Below are positions 1 to 7,258 of a stretch of DNA of 11,446 bases, one piece after another. Each line of letters opens with the position of its first letter. Position 1 is the first letter of the stretch. This DNA comes from Actinomycetes bacterium (GTDB taxonomy: Bacteria; Actinomycetota; Actinomycetes; Actinomycetales; Cellulomonadaceae). The stretch covers positions 1 to 11,446 of the forward strand of contig JAEWOA010000157.1 of NCBI GenBank assembly GCA_023461115.1. Reading direction: 5' to 3'. A program made the position numbers and the translations under genes. The notes below the pieces were generated by a model. It was not told the DNA's origin, searched no databases, and saw only the letters and a list, made by a program, of their open reading frames with translations.

Positions 1-1672
1 ACCCCGGGCGCAGCGGGGTGTGCTCGAGGATCTCGAAGCCCGAGTACATGCCCCACGTCGGTGCCCCGGTCGCGGCCAGCACGGCACGCAGCCGGAACAT
101 CGCCGGATCGCCGGACTGCAGGTGCACCGGGAGGATGTCGGGGGTGTTCACCCAGAACGCCGGCCGCATCACCGCAGCCTTGCGGCCCGACACCTCCTCC
201 AGGTAGGCGGCGAGCTCCTCCTTGGTCTCGCGCCACGTGAAGTACGTGTACGACTGGTGGAACCCGATCCGCGCCAGCGTGTGCATCATCGCGGGCTTGG
301 TGAACGCCTCCGAGAGGAACACGACCTCGGGGTTCGTCGCGCGCACCTCCGCGAGCAGCCACTCCCAGAAGTCGAGCGGCTTGGTGTGCGGGTTGTCGAC
401 GCGGAACGCCGTGACGCCCCGCTCGATCCACACGCGGACCACCCGCAGGACCTCGGCGTAGATGCCCTCGGGGTCGTTGTCGAAGTTCAGCGGGTAGATG
501 TCCTGGTACTTCTTGGGCGGGTTCTCGGCGTACGCGATGGTCCCGTCCAGCCGCGTCGTGAACCACTCCGGGTGCGCGGCGACCCAGGGGTGGTCGGGCG
601 AGCACTGCAGCGCGATGTCGAGCGCGACCTCCAGGTGGAGCTCGCGAGCGCGGGCGACGAACGCGTCGAAGTCCTCGAACGTGCCCAGGCTCGGGTCGAT
701 CGCGTCGTGGCCGCCGGCCTCCGAGCCGATCGCGTACGGCGAGCCCGGGTCGCCCGGCAGCGCGGCGAGCGAGTTGTTGCGGCCCTTGCGGTTCGTCGAG
801 CCGATCGGGTGGATCGGCGTCAGGTACACGACGTCGAAGCCCAGGCGCGCGATGCGCGGCAGCTCGTCGGCCGCCGTGCGCAGCGTGCCCGTGCGCCACG
901 ACTGCGTGCGCTCGTCGAATGTGGCGCCGTGCGAGCGCGGGAAGATCTCGTACCAGGCGCCGGTGAGCGCCAGGCGACGGTCGACGCGCAGCGGGTAGGC
1001 CTCGGAGCGCGTGACCAGGTCGCGCAGCGGGGTGCGGGCGAGCGCGCGCCGGACGTCGTCGCCCAGCGCCGCCGCCAGGCGGGAGGCCGGGTCGGCGTGC
1101 GTGTCGTGCAGGCGGTCGATCGCGGAACGCAGCGTCGCGGCGTCGTCGTCGGGCATCCGCGGCTCGTCCGGCGTGGCGCCCGCACGGTCCGCGGCGCGCG
1201 CGAGCAGCACCGCGCCCTCGGTGAGCATGAGCTCGACGTCGATCCCGGCCTTCACCTTGATCGCCGCGTCGTGCGCCCACGTGGCGTACGGGTCGGACCA
1301 GCCCTCGACACGGAACGTCCATTCGCCCACGCGGTCCGGGACGACGAGCGCCTCGAGCCGGTCCAGGCCCGGCGCGATGTCCCGCATCGGCACGCTCGCG
1401 TGGTCGGCGCCGTCGGGGTCCACCAGCACCGCGGTCGCCGACACCGCGTCGTGGCCCTCGCGGAACACGGTCGCGCGGATCGGCACGGCCTCGCCGGGGA
1501 CGGCCTTGGCGGGGAACCGGCCCGCTTCCGCGACGGGCTGCACGTCGACGATCGGGATCCGGCCCATGGGCGTCGGTGTCGCGGCCGACGTGGCCGCCTG
1601 CGCATGCGTGGCGAGAGGGTGGGCCGGTTGCGCGACTGGCGAACGGCGCCGGCCTGCGGGGGAGGTCGTCAC
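1..1672 (-). CDS. glgE: GlgE, alpha-1,4-glucan:maltose-1-phosphate maltosyltransferase (C-terminus cut by window edge)
   Basis: This GH13 (subfamily 3) enzyme moves maltose from maltose-1-phosphate to the non-reducing end of alpha-1,4-glucans in the cytosol. The window holds 557 codons of a family usually about 660-700 residues long; the last part of the barrel and the C-terminal beta domain lie off the left edge. Visible landmarks are the N-terminal domain start IPIVDVQPV (residues 39-47), barrel entry WYEIFPRS (240-247), LTPIHPIGS, and the GlgE-typical ALQCSPDHPW. The nucleophile is Asp426 in FRVDNPHTKP and the acid/base is Glu455 in FLSEAF. Their 29-residue spacing equals that of S. coelicolor GlgE1 (D394/E423, from memory). 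The GTG at 1672 is chosen because a TAGGTT hexamer lies 8 nt before it; it adds about 35 disordered residues before the in-frame ATG at 1567, which has no ribosome binding site. TreS, maltokinase and GlgB, its usual partners, are not in the window. Confidence 0.96.
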   Translation of the reverse strand, partial: MTTSPAGRRRSPVAQPAHPLATHAQAATSAATPTPMGRIPIVDVQPVAEAGRFPAKAVPGEAVPIRATVFREGHDAVSATAVLVDPDGADHASVPMRDIAPGLDRLEALVVPDRVGEWTFRVEGWSDPYATWAHDAAIKVKAGIDVELMLTEGAVLLARAADRAGATPDEPRMPDDDAATLRSAIDRLHDTHADPASRLAAALGDDVRRALARTPLRDLVTRSEAYPLRVDRRLALTGAWYEIFPRSHGATFDERTQSWRTGTLRTAADELPRIARLGFDVVYLTPIHPIGSTNRKGRNNSLAALPGDPGSPYAIGSEAGGHDAIDPSLGTFEDFDAFVARARELHLEVALDIALQCSPDHPWVAAHPEWFTTRLDGTIAYAENPPKKYQDIYPLNFDNDPEGIYAEVLRVVRVWIERGVTAFRVDNPHTKPLDFWEWLLAEVRATNPEVVFLSEAFTKPAMMHTLARIGFHQSYTYFTWRETKEELAAYLEEVSGRKAAVMRPAFWVNTPDILPVHLQSGDPAMFRLRAVLAATGAPTWGMYSGFEILEHTPLRPG

Positions 1673-1680
1673 AGTTCCCG

Positions 1681-1686
1681 AACCTA
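1681..1686 (-). promoter_or_regulatory. Candidate -10 element (TAGGTT) of glgE, leaderless type
   Basis: Read on the minus strand, TAGGTT fits the actinobacterial -10 consensus TANNNT and ends 8 nt before the GTG of glgE. No purine-rich ribosome binding site intervenes, which suggests a transcript starting at or next to the start codon. No convincing -35 hexamer is visible. The hexamer is common by chance, so this rests on position. Confidence 0.4.
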
Positions 1687-1755
1687 CCGACCAGTCCCAC
1701 CCCCAGGCATCCGCAGCGCCGCGCGGACGTGTGTCACAGGACGCGATTCACGCGG

Positions 1756-1770
1756 CCGGACCCGGTCCGG
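1756..1770. repeat. 15-bp dyad in the dehydrogenase-glgE gap
   Basis: CCGGACC and GGTCCGG flank one central C. The dyad lies 11 bp downstream of the dehydrogenase TAA stop and about 84 bp upstream of the glgE start. It could be a weak hairpin terminator for the dehydrogenase (no T tract follows), an operator for glgE, or chance in very GC-rich DNA. Confidence 0.25.
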
Positions 1771-1781
1771 TGGTGGCCGGG

Positions 1782-3434
1782 TTACAGGGTGGTGGACAGC
1801 GCGCGGCCGGCCGTGCGGCCTGTGAACAGGCAGCCGCCCAGGAACGTGCCCTCCAGCGCGCGGTGGCCGTGGACGCCGCCGCCGCCGAATCCGCTGGCCT
1901 CGCCCACCGCCCACAGGCCCGGCAGCACCTCGCCGTCGGGGCGCAGCACGCGGCCCTCGAGGTCGGTGTGCAGGCCGCCGAGCGTCTTGCGCGTGAGCAC
2001 CTTGAGCCGGACCGCGAGCAGCGGGCCGTGCTTGGGGTCCAGCAGGCGGTGCGGCTTGGCCACGCGGATCACCTTGTCGACGACGTACTTGCGGGCCTGC
2101 GCGGTCGCGACGACCTGCAAGTCCTTGGCCAGGCCCGCGGCCACCTGGCGGTCCCGGTCGACGATGATGCGCTCGAGCTGCTCGGCGTCGATCCGGCCCT
2201 CGCCCGTGAGCGCGTTCATGCGCTCCGCGAGCTCGGCGGGCGTGTCCGCCCAGATGAACTCCTCGGACTCCTCCGCGAACTTCTCGACCGGGCCGACCGC
2301 GCCCGGGAGCACGCGCTGCAACAGCAGCGGCACGCTCTTGCCCGTGAGGTCGGGGTTCTGCTCCGAGCCCGAGAGCGCGAACTCCGAGCCGAGGATCGTC
2401 TTGTCCAGGACGAACCACGAGTGGTCGTCGCCGCGGCTCGTGATGTGCTGCAGCGCGCCCAGCGCGTCGAAGCCCGGGAACAGTGGCACGGGGAAACGGT
2501 TGCCGTCGGCGTCGAGCCACAGCGACGAGGGCCCGGGCAGGATCCGGATGCCGTGCTCGGACCACACCGGCGAGTGGTTGGTGATGCCCTCGGGGTAGTG
2601 CCACATGCGGTCCTCGTGGACCACCGCGGCGCCCGCGGCACGGCCCGCCGCGATACCCGAGCCGTCCACGTGGTCCGGCACGCCCGAGAGCATGTTCGAC
2701 GGCAGCTTGCCCGCCGACGAGGGCCAGGTCGCCCGCACCAGATCGTGGTTGGCGCCGATGCCGCCGGTCGCGATCACCACGTGCTGCGCCGCGAACTCGA
2801 ACTGCCCGGCGACCTCGCGCGACGACGGCACGGCGCGCTCGACGCCGTCGTCGGCCAGGACGTCGCCGCGCACGCCCGTCACGCGCCCGTCTGTGGTGAC
2901 AAGCTCGGTGACGCGGTGGCGGAAGCGGACGTCGGCGAGCCCGCGCTCGCGGGCCGACAGCAGCGACCGGACGAATGGCTCCAAGATGCCCGGGCCGGTG
3001 CCCCACGTGACGTGGAAGCGCGGGACCGAGTTGCCGTGGCCGCCCGCGAGGTAGCCCCCGCGCTCGGCCCACTGCACGAGCGGGAACCAGCGCACGCCCT
3101 GGGCGTGCAGCCACGGCCGCAGGTCGCCCGCCGCGAACTCGACGAAGCCCTCGGCCCACGCGCGGCCCCAACGGTCCGAGCCGTCGGACGCGAAGTCCGC
3201 GGAGCCCAGCCAGTCGGCCAGCGCGAGGTCCGGCGAGTCCTTGACTCCGAGCCGGCGCTGCTCGGGGGAGTCGACCATGAAGAGCCCGCCGAACGACCAG
3301 AACGCCTGCCCGCCCAGCGAGGCGGCGTTCTCCGCGTCCAGCAGGAGCACGCGGTGACCGGCCGCGGTGAGCTCGGCGGTGGCGACGAGGCCTGCGAGGC
3401 CCGCGCCGATGACCACGACGTCGTGGGTGTCCAT
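1782..3434 (-). CDS. KstD-like FAD-dependent dehydrogenase (FAD_binding_2 family), substrate unknown
   Basis: This 550-residue flavoprotein belongs to the fumarate reductase / 3-ketosteroid dehydrogenase fold and looks closest to the 'putative FAD-binding dehydrogenase' group that includes M. tuberculosis Rv0785 (from memory). The N-terminal Rossmann motif is VVIGAGLAG with Gly10, Gly12 and Gly15, and the second strand ends at Asp33-Ala34-Glu35. A second FAD segment, VIATGGIGANHD, precedes the substrate domain. The C-terminal FAD-closing segment GLWAVGEASGFGGGG starts at residue 506. True 3-ketosteroid delta-1-dehydrogenases carry a catalytic Tyr beside a Gly in this last segment; here it reads GFGGGGVHGH, so steroid oxidation should not be assumed. 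No signal peptide or membrane segment is seen. The ATG is supported by a TACCCT hexamer 6 nt upstream, and an 18-bp palindrome over the promoter suggests repressor control. It ends with TAA, 109 bp before glgE. Confidence 0.9.
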   Translation of the reverse strand: MDTHDVVVIGAGLAGLVATAELTAAGHRVLLLDAENAASLGGQAFWSFGGLFMVDSPEQRRLGVKDSPDLALADWLGSADFASDGSDRWGRAWAEGFVEFAAGDLRPWLHAQGVRWFPLVQWAERGGYLAGGHGNSVPRFHVTWGTGPGILEPFVRSLLSARERGLADVRFRHRVTELVTTDGRVTGVRGDVLADDGVERAVPSSREVAGQFEFAAQHVVIATGGIGANHDLVRATWPSSAGKLPSNMLSGVPDHVDGSGIAAGRAAGAAVVHEDRMWHYPEGITNHSPVWSEHGIRILPGPSSLWLDADGNRFPVPLFPGFDALGALQHITSRGDDHSWFVLDKTILGSEFALSGSEQNPDLTGKSVPLLLQRVLPGAVGPVEKFAEESEEFIWADTPAELAERMNALTGEGRIDAEQLERIIVDRDRQVAAGLAKDLQVVATAQARKYVVDKVIRVAKPHRLLDPKHGPLLAVRLKVLTRKTLGGLHTDLEGRVLRPDGEVLPGLWAVGEASGFGGGGVHGHRALEGTFLGGCLFTGRTAGRALSTTL

Positions 3435-3440
3435 GGGGGC

Positions 3441-3469
3441 AGGGTACGTGTCTGGACGCGCGTCCAGAA
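3441..3469 (-). promoter_or_regulatory. Candidate promoter of the FAD dehydrogenase (TTCTGG-N17-TACCCT)
   Basis: Reading the minus strand, TTCTGG (3469-3464) and TACCCT (3446-3441) are 17 bp apart. TACCCT fits the TANNNT -10 consensus. Only six bases, GCCCCC, lie between it and the ATG, and there is no ribosome binding site, so a leaderless transcript is likely. The -35 half is weak. Confidence 0.45.
3451..3468. promoter_or_regulatory. 18-bp perfect palindrome, probable TetR-type operator
   Basis: TCTGGACGCGCGTCCAGA is identical to its reverse complement over all 18 bases. It ends 16 bp before the dehydrogenase start codon and covers the space between the predicted -35 and -10 elements. Half-sites of the TGGACG/CGTCCA kind are typical of TetR-family repressors of actinobacteria (family knowledge); the actual regulator is not in the window. 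A bound dimer here would block RNA polymerase, so the dehydrogenase is probably induced by a ligand. Confidence 0.7.
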
Positions 3470-3505
3470 AGACCCGGCGCCGTCGGCGGGTTCAGTGGGC
3501 GGGCG

Positions 3506-4015
3506 TCAACGCCCCGCGAGCGAGCAGCCCCACGCGAACGCCAGGTCCACCTGGGCGGGGTCGAGCGCCTCGTCGCCGCCCTCGGCGTGGTCGATCGTGA
3601 ACGCCTGCACGGGCGCGACCAGGCGCGCGCCGTGCTTGCGCAGCACGCGCTCGATCCGCACCCCCGCCGAGCCCGCGAACCGCGAGCGCAGCCGCGTGTC
3701 GAACACCGCGGCCGCGCGGTCGTCGAGCCCGGGCAGCGCGTCGAGCCACTCGTGCACTCCGACGTCTCCCGAGACGAGGTCCCCGCGGCCCCGCGCGAGC
3801 GCGCGCGTCCGCGGCGTGCTCATGCCGCGCATGTGGGTCGGGGCGCCGACCACGAGCAGGCTCGCCGCCTTGACCAGCGCGGACAGCTCGTCGGCGCGCC
3901 CGACCTCCACCACGTCCGTTGCCACGCCGCACGACGCGAGGCCCGCGCCCACCGCTTCGGCGACCGACTGGGTGCAGCCGAACATCGACTCGAACACCAC
4001 CACGGCACCTGGCAT
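3506..4015 (-). CDS. Flavodoxin-domain protein
   Basis: This 169-residue protein carries a complete flavodoxin-like domain. Strand 1 and the FMN phosphate loop read VVVFESMFGCTQS (residues 5-17), and a second flavin-contacting loop follows LVVGAPTHMRGMS (about 55-67). It has no membrane segment, so it is probably a cytosolic FMN electron carrier or FMN-binding protein. Electron donor and acceptor cannot be read from sequence. It lies 66 bp after the glgX stop and 71 bp before the KstD-like dehydrogenase on the same strand; the shared flavin chemistry with that neighbour is suggestive only. The ATG has no clear ribosome binding site; GATGCT, six bases upstream, is a poor -10. The stop is TGA. 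Length is ordinary for short-chain flavodoxins. Confidence 0.85.
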   Translation of the reverse strand: MPGAVVVFESMFGCTQSVAEAVGAGLASCGVATDVVEVGRADELSALVKAASLLVVGAPTHMRGMSTPRTRALARGRGDLVSGDVGVHEWLDALPGLDDRAAAVFDTRLRSRFAGSAGVRIERVLRKHGARLVAPVQAFTIDHAEGGDEALDPAQVDLAFAWGCSLAGR

Positions 4016-4031
4016 GGCACCAGCATCGCGG

Positions 4032-4045
4032 CTGCGCCTGCGCAG
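4032..4045. repeat. 14-bp dyad upstream of the flavodoxin gene
   Basis: CTGCGC and GCGCAG are separated by CT, 16 bp before the flavodoxin start codon in the 66-bp gap after glgX. It could be an operator half-pair or chance. A second imperfect GC hairpin at 4064-4080 lies directly after the glgX stop and lacks a T tract, so termination there is uncertain. Confidence 0.2.
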
Positions 4046-4081
4046 TCGAGGGCCAGAGGTCCCGGCCGCGCCCGCGGGCCG

Positions 4082-6313
4082 TCAGTGCGGCTCGAGCAGG
4101 AACACCCGCATCGAGAGTGGCTCCAGCACCGTGAGGTCGCCCGCCGCGGCGTGGAGCGCTCCCGCGATCGCCGACGAACGCTGCTCGTCCGGGTGCTCCC
4201 ACACCGAGTCCCACGCCAGGCGCCACCGGTCGCCGGCATTGCCCGCGAGCACCACGTCGACCGCCGAGAGCGCGCCGTTGATGACGATGAGCGCGACGTC
4301 GTCGCGCGCCTCGCCGCCCGCGCCCGCCGACGAGCTGCCGTTCGGCTCGGCGTCCGCGACCCGGAGCATCTGCAGCGTCCGCATCGACGGGTCGTGCCAG
4401 CGGGCGTGGTCCAGCGGGGCCCCCCACGCGTCGAACCAGCCCAGGTCGGGGCGGCCGTGCGCGCCGCGCGGTCGCCCGGTGTAGAAGCGGCCCGCCCGCA
4501 GCGCGGGATGGTCGCGGCGCAGCGCGAAGAGCCACCGGGTCGTCGCCAACAGCTCGCGCTGGGTCTGGGTCAGGTCCCAGTCGACCCACGTGGTCTCGTC
4601 GTCGTGGCAGTAGGCGTTGTTGTTGCCGCCCTGGCTGCGCGCGATCTCGTCGCCCGCGGTGATCATGGGCGTGCCCGCGGCGATCGCGAGCGTCGCCAGC
4701 AGGTTGCGCGTCGAGCGGCGGCGCAGCGGCGCGATGTCCGCGGCCGGCGAGTCGGGGGCGATCTCGCCCTCGACTCCGTGGTTCCACGAGCGGTTGTCGT
4801 CGGAGCCGTCGCGGTTGTTCTCGCCGTTGGCGAGGTTGTGCTTGTGGTCGTAGGCCACCAGGTCCGCGAGCGTGAAGCCGTCGTGCGCGGTGACGAAGTT
4901 GACCGAGGCCTGCGGGCCGCGGATCAGCTGCGGGTCCGAGTGCCCGAACAGGTCCACCGAGCCTGACAACCGCGTCGCCAGGTCCCGCACCCGGTGGCCC
5001 GGCAGGCCGTGCGCCGCGCGCGCCGGGTCCGCGAGCCAGAACGAGCGGGTCGCGTTGCGGAAACGGTCGTTCCACTCGGCCCACGGCAGCGGGAACTGGC
5101 CCGTGCGCCAGCCGCCCGGGCCCACGTCCCACGGCTCCGCGACGAGCTTGAGCCCGTGCAGCGCGGGGTCCGCTCCCGCGGCGACGAGCAGCGGGTGCCC
5201 CGGGTCGAACCCGTCCGGACCGCGCGCGAGGGTGACCGCGAGGTCGAAGCGGAAGCCGTCGACCCCGACCACCTCGGCCCAGTAGCGCAGCGAGTCCAGC
5301 GTCATCCGCACGACCTCGGGCCGCCGGAAGTCCAGGGTGTTCCCCGTGCCGGTGAAGTCGGCGTACGTCGCGGGGACGTTGCCGTCGTGCGCGTAGTACA
5401 TCGTGTTGTCCAAGCCCCGCCAGGACACGTGCTGGCCGGGCGCGCCGCCCTCGTTGGTGTGGTTGTAGACCACGTCCAACAGCACCTCGATGCCGACCTC
5501 GTGCAGCGCGTGGACCGCGCCGCGTACCTCGTCGAGCACCGCGGCGGCGCCCGCCCGGCGCGCCGCGGCGGTCGCGTACCGCGGCTCGGGCGCGAAGAAG
5601 CCGAGCGTCGAGTAGCCCCAGTAGTTCACGTGCCCGCGCGCGACGAGGTGCGGCTCGGAGGCCGACGCGTGGATCGGCAGCAGCTCGAGGGCCGTGACGC
5701 CGAGGCCGAGCAAGTGGTCGAGCACCGCCGGGTGGCCGAGCGCGGCATACGTGCCGCGCACCTCGTCGGGCACCAGCGTGCCCAGCATGGTCAAGCCGCG
5801 CACGTGCGCCTCGTAGATCACGGAGCGTTCCCACGGCACCCAAGGGCGGTTCGCGGCGGGGTCCGGGCCGGGCAGGTCCCGCGTGTCGACGACCACCGAG
5901 TACGGCACCAGGCCGGCCGAGTCACGCCCGTCCGCCGGGCCGTAGACGTCTCCGTGCAGGGAGCGGTCGACGACGTGCCCGTAGGTCGCGGGCCCGTAGG
6001 TCATCTCGCCGGACAGGCCCCGCGCGTACGGGTCCACCAGCAGCTTGGTCGGGTTGTGCCGCAGCCCCTGGATGGGGTCCCACGTGCCGTGCACCCGGAA
6101 CCCGTACCGGTCGCCCGCCCTGACGCCGGGCACACGCGCGCTGAACACGCCGTGCCGGGGGCCGGACAGGCGCACGCGGCGCTCGCGGCCCTCGGCGTCG
6201 AACACGCACAGGTCCACCGCCTGCGCGTGTGTCGCGACCACCGCCACCTCCACGCCGGCATCCGTCACATGCACGCCGAGACGTGGCGGGCGGGCGGCTG
6301 GGCGGGGGCTCAC
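4082..6313 (-). CDS. glgX: GlgX, glycogen debranching enzyme (isoamylase-type GH13)
   Basis: The enzyme hydrolyses alpha-1,6 branch points of glycogen-like glucan, usually after phosphorylase has shortened the outer chains. The 743 residues start with a CBM48-like domain (about 8-105, ending in HGTWDPIQGLRHNPTKLL), then the GH13_11 barrel. Barrel motifs appear in order: VVYNHTNEGG (region I), DGFRFDLA with nucleophile Asp357, VAEPWDVG with acid/base Glu393, and TAHDGFTL with the transition-state Asp478. A beta domain closes the protein and contains a Ser/Gly/Ala-rich insert (NGSSSAGAGG). The GTG at 6313 was chosen because homology begins just after it (RLGVHV) and a CACAAT hexamer lies six bases upstream; an in-frame TTG at 6364 would add 17 Pro/Arg-rich residues. 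Isoamylase/TreX-type activity is the family alternative. It is divergent from etfB. Confidence 0.95.
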   Translation of the reverse strand: MSPRPAARPPRLGVHVTDAGVEVAVVATHAQAVDLCVFDAEGRERRVRLSGPRHGVFSARVPGVRAGDRYGFRVHGTWDPIQGLRHNPTKLLVDPYARGLSGEMTYGPATYGHVVDRSLHGDVYGPADGRDSAGLVPYSVVVDTRDLPGPDPAANRPWVPWERSVIYEAHVRGLTMLGTLVPDEVRGTYAALGHPAVLDHLLGLGVTALELLPIHASASEPHLVARGHVNYWGYSTLGFFAPEPRYATAAARRAGAAAVLDEVRGAVHALHEVGIEVLLDVVYNHTNEGGAPGQHVSWRGLDNTMYYAHDGNVPATYADFTGTGNTLDFRRPEVVRMTLDSLRYWAEVVGVDGFRFDLAVTLARGPDGFDPGHPLLVAAGADPALHGLKLVAEPWDVGPGGWRTGQFPLPWAEWNDRFRNATRSFWLADPARAAHGLPGHRVRDLATRLSGSVDLFGHSDPQLIRGPQASVNFVTAHDGFTLADLVAYDHKHNLANGENNRDGSDDNRSWNHGVEGEIAPDSPAADIAPLRRRSTRNLLATLAIAAGTPMITAGDEIARSQGGNNNAYCHDDETTWVDWDLTQTQRELLATTRWLFALRRDHPALRAGRFYTGRPRGAHGRPDLGWFDAWGAPLDHARWHDPSMRTLQMLRVADAEPNGSSSAGAGGEARDDVALIVINGALSAVDVVLAGNAGDRWRLAWDSVWEHPDEQRSSAIAGALHAAAGDLTVLEPLSMRVFLLEPH

Positions 6314-6319
6314 GGTGCC

Positions 6320-6325
6320 ATTGTG
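6320..6325 (-). promoter_or_regulatory. Weak candidate -10 element (CACAAT) of glgX
   Basis: Minus-strand CACAAT matches TANNNT except at its first base and ends six bases before the GTG. It supports this start and a leaderless transcript. No -35 or ribosome binding site is visible in the 146-bp divergent gap shared with etfB. Confidence 0.25.
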
Positions 6326-6446
6326 CGGGAGGACGGGCCTTCGCGGGCAGGGTGGACGTCCCAAGCCGCCGCGCAGGCGGGAGAGTCGGGCGCGCGCGGG
6401 CGTCCGAGGGACGGACCGGGCGGGGGGCTACGTGCGTGGGCGCTAG

Positions 6447-6452
6447 TAACGT
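6447..6452 (+). promoter_or_regulatory. Candidate -10 element (TAACGT) of the etfBA operon, leaderless type
   Basis: TAACGT fits TANNNT and ends 7 nt before the etfB GTG at 6460, the spacing expected if transcription starts on the start codon. The bases between contain no ribosome binding site. There is no recognisable -35 at 16-18 bp. Confidence 0.45.
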
Positions 6453-6459
6453 TCCGGGC

Positions 6460-7242
6460 GTGAGAATCGTGGTCTGTGTGAAGCACGTGCCCGACATCCA
6501 GTCCGACCGCGCGCTCGGCGCCGACGGCCGCACGGTGCGCGACGGGGGTGACGGCACCCTCAACGAGCTCGACGAGAACGCGCTCGAGGCGGCGCTCGCG
6601 CTCGTCGAGGCGGCCGGCGAGGGTGAGATCGTCGCGCTGACTGTCGGCCCCGACGACGCGGTCGACGCGGTGCGCAAGGGCCTGCAGATGGGCGCCGACT
6701 CGGCCGTCCACGTGCTCGACGACGCGGTGGCGGGGTCCGACGCGATCGGCACCGCGCGCGTGCTGGCCGCCGCGATCCAGCACCTGGGCGGCGCCGACCT
6801 CGTGGTGACCGGGATGGCCGGGCTCGACGGGCTCACGTCGCTGGTGCCGGCCGCGCTCGCGGCGTTCCTCGACGTCGCGGCGCTGCCGCTCGCGGCCGAG
6901 GTCACGGTGGACGGCCAGACCGTCCGCGTCCGGCGCAACCTGGACCACGCGAGCGAGGTGCTCGAGGCCGAGCTGCCCGCTCTCGTGTCCGTGACGGACC
7001 AGGCCAACGAGCCGCGGTACCCCAACTTCAAGGGCATCATGGCCGCGCGCAAGAAGCCGGTCGAGACGCTCACGCTGGCCGACCTGGGCATCGACCCCTC
7101 GTCCGTCGGCGCCGCGGGCGCGCGCACGCAGGTGCTCGAGGCCGCGCCTCGGCCCGCGCGCGAGGACCGCGTGCTCGTCAACGACACAGGTGACGCGGGC
7201 GTGCGGCTTGCCGCGTACCTCGTCGAGAACAAGCTCGTCTGA
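6460..7242 (+). CDS. etfB: EtfB, electron transfer flavoprotein beta subunit (FixA)
   Basis: EtfB pairs with EtfA to form the soluble ETF dimer, which takes electrons from acyl-CoA and related dehydrogenases. The 260 residues open with the family signature RIVVCVKHVPD, followed by LNELDENALEAAL and the nucleotide-fold segment KGLQMGADSAVHV. The conserved stretch VTGMAGLDG and the ending NEPRYPNFKGIMAARKKPVE are characteristic. The loop usually rich in Gly (near 'DGG' in many homologues) reads RRNLDHASEV here, a mild departure that may be clade-wide. The GTG start is set by the homology start and by the TAACGT hexamer 7 nt upstream. EtfA follows after 16 bp, clearly as an operon. No dehydrogenase partner or ETF:quinone oxidoreductase is in the window. 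Confidence 0.95.
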   Translation: MRIVVCVKHVPDIQSDRALGADGRTVRDGGDGTLNELDENALEAALALVEAAGEGEIVALTVGPDDAVDAVRKGLQMGADSAVHVLDDAVAGSDAIGTARVLAAAIQHLGGADLVVTGMAGLDGLTSLVPAALAAFLDVAALPLAAEVTVDGQTVRVRRNLDHASEVLEAELPALVSVTDQANEPRYPNFKGIMAARKKPVETLTLADLGIDPSSVGAAGARTQVLEAAPRPAREDRVLVNDTGDAGVRLAAYLVENKLV

Positions 7243-7258
7243 GAAGGGCACGCGAAAC

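Noticed and set aside
1782..3434. Annotation as a true 3-ketosteroid delta-1-dehydrogenase
   Set aside because: The fold fits, but the Tyr-Gly pair expected near the C-terminal FAD motif is not seen, and no steroid-degradation gene is nearby.
20..4484. Very long open plus-strand frames opposite glgE, the dehydrogenase and glgX, one over 1100 codons
   Set aside because: They are Arg/Pro/Ala-rich, show no family motifs and lie antisense to genes with intact catalytic residues. Such shadow frames are expected at this GC content.
6313..6364. TTG at 6364 as the glgX start
   Set aside because: It adds only Pro/Arg-rich residues without homology. The GTG at 6313 is just before the conserved domain and has a -10-like hexamer in front.
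6354..6413. GGACGTCC (6354-6361) and CGTCC-GAG-GGACG (6401-6413) as further copies of the TetR-type operator
   Set aside because: They share only five-base half-sites with different spacing, and GGACG is common in this base composition. They are not convincing as the same site.
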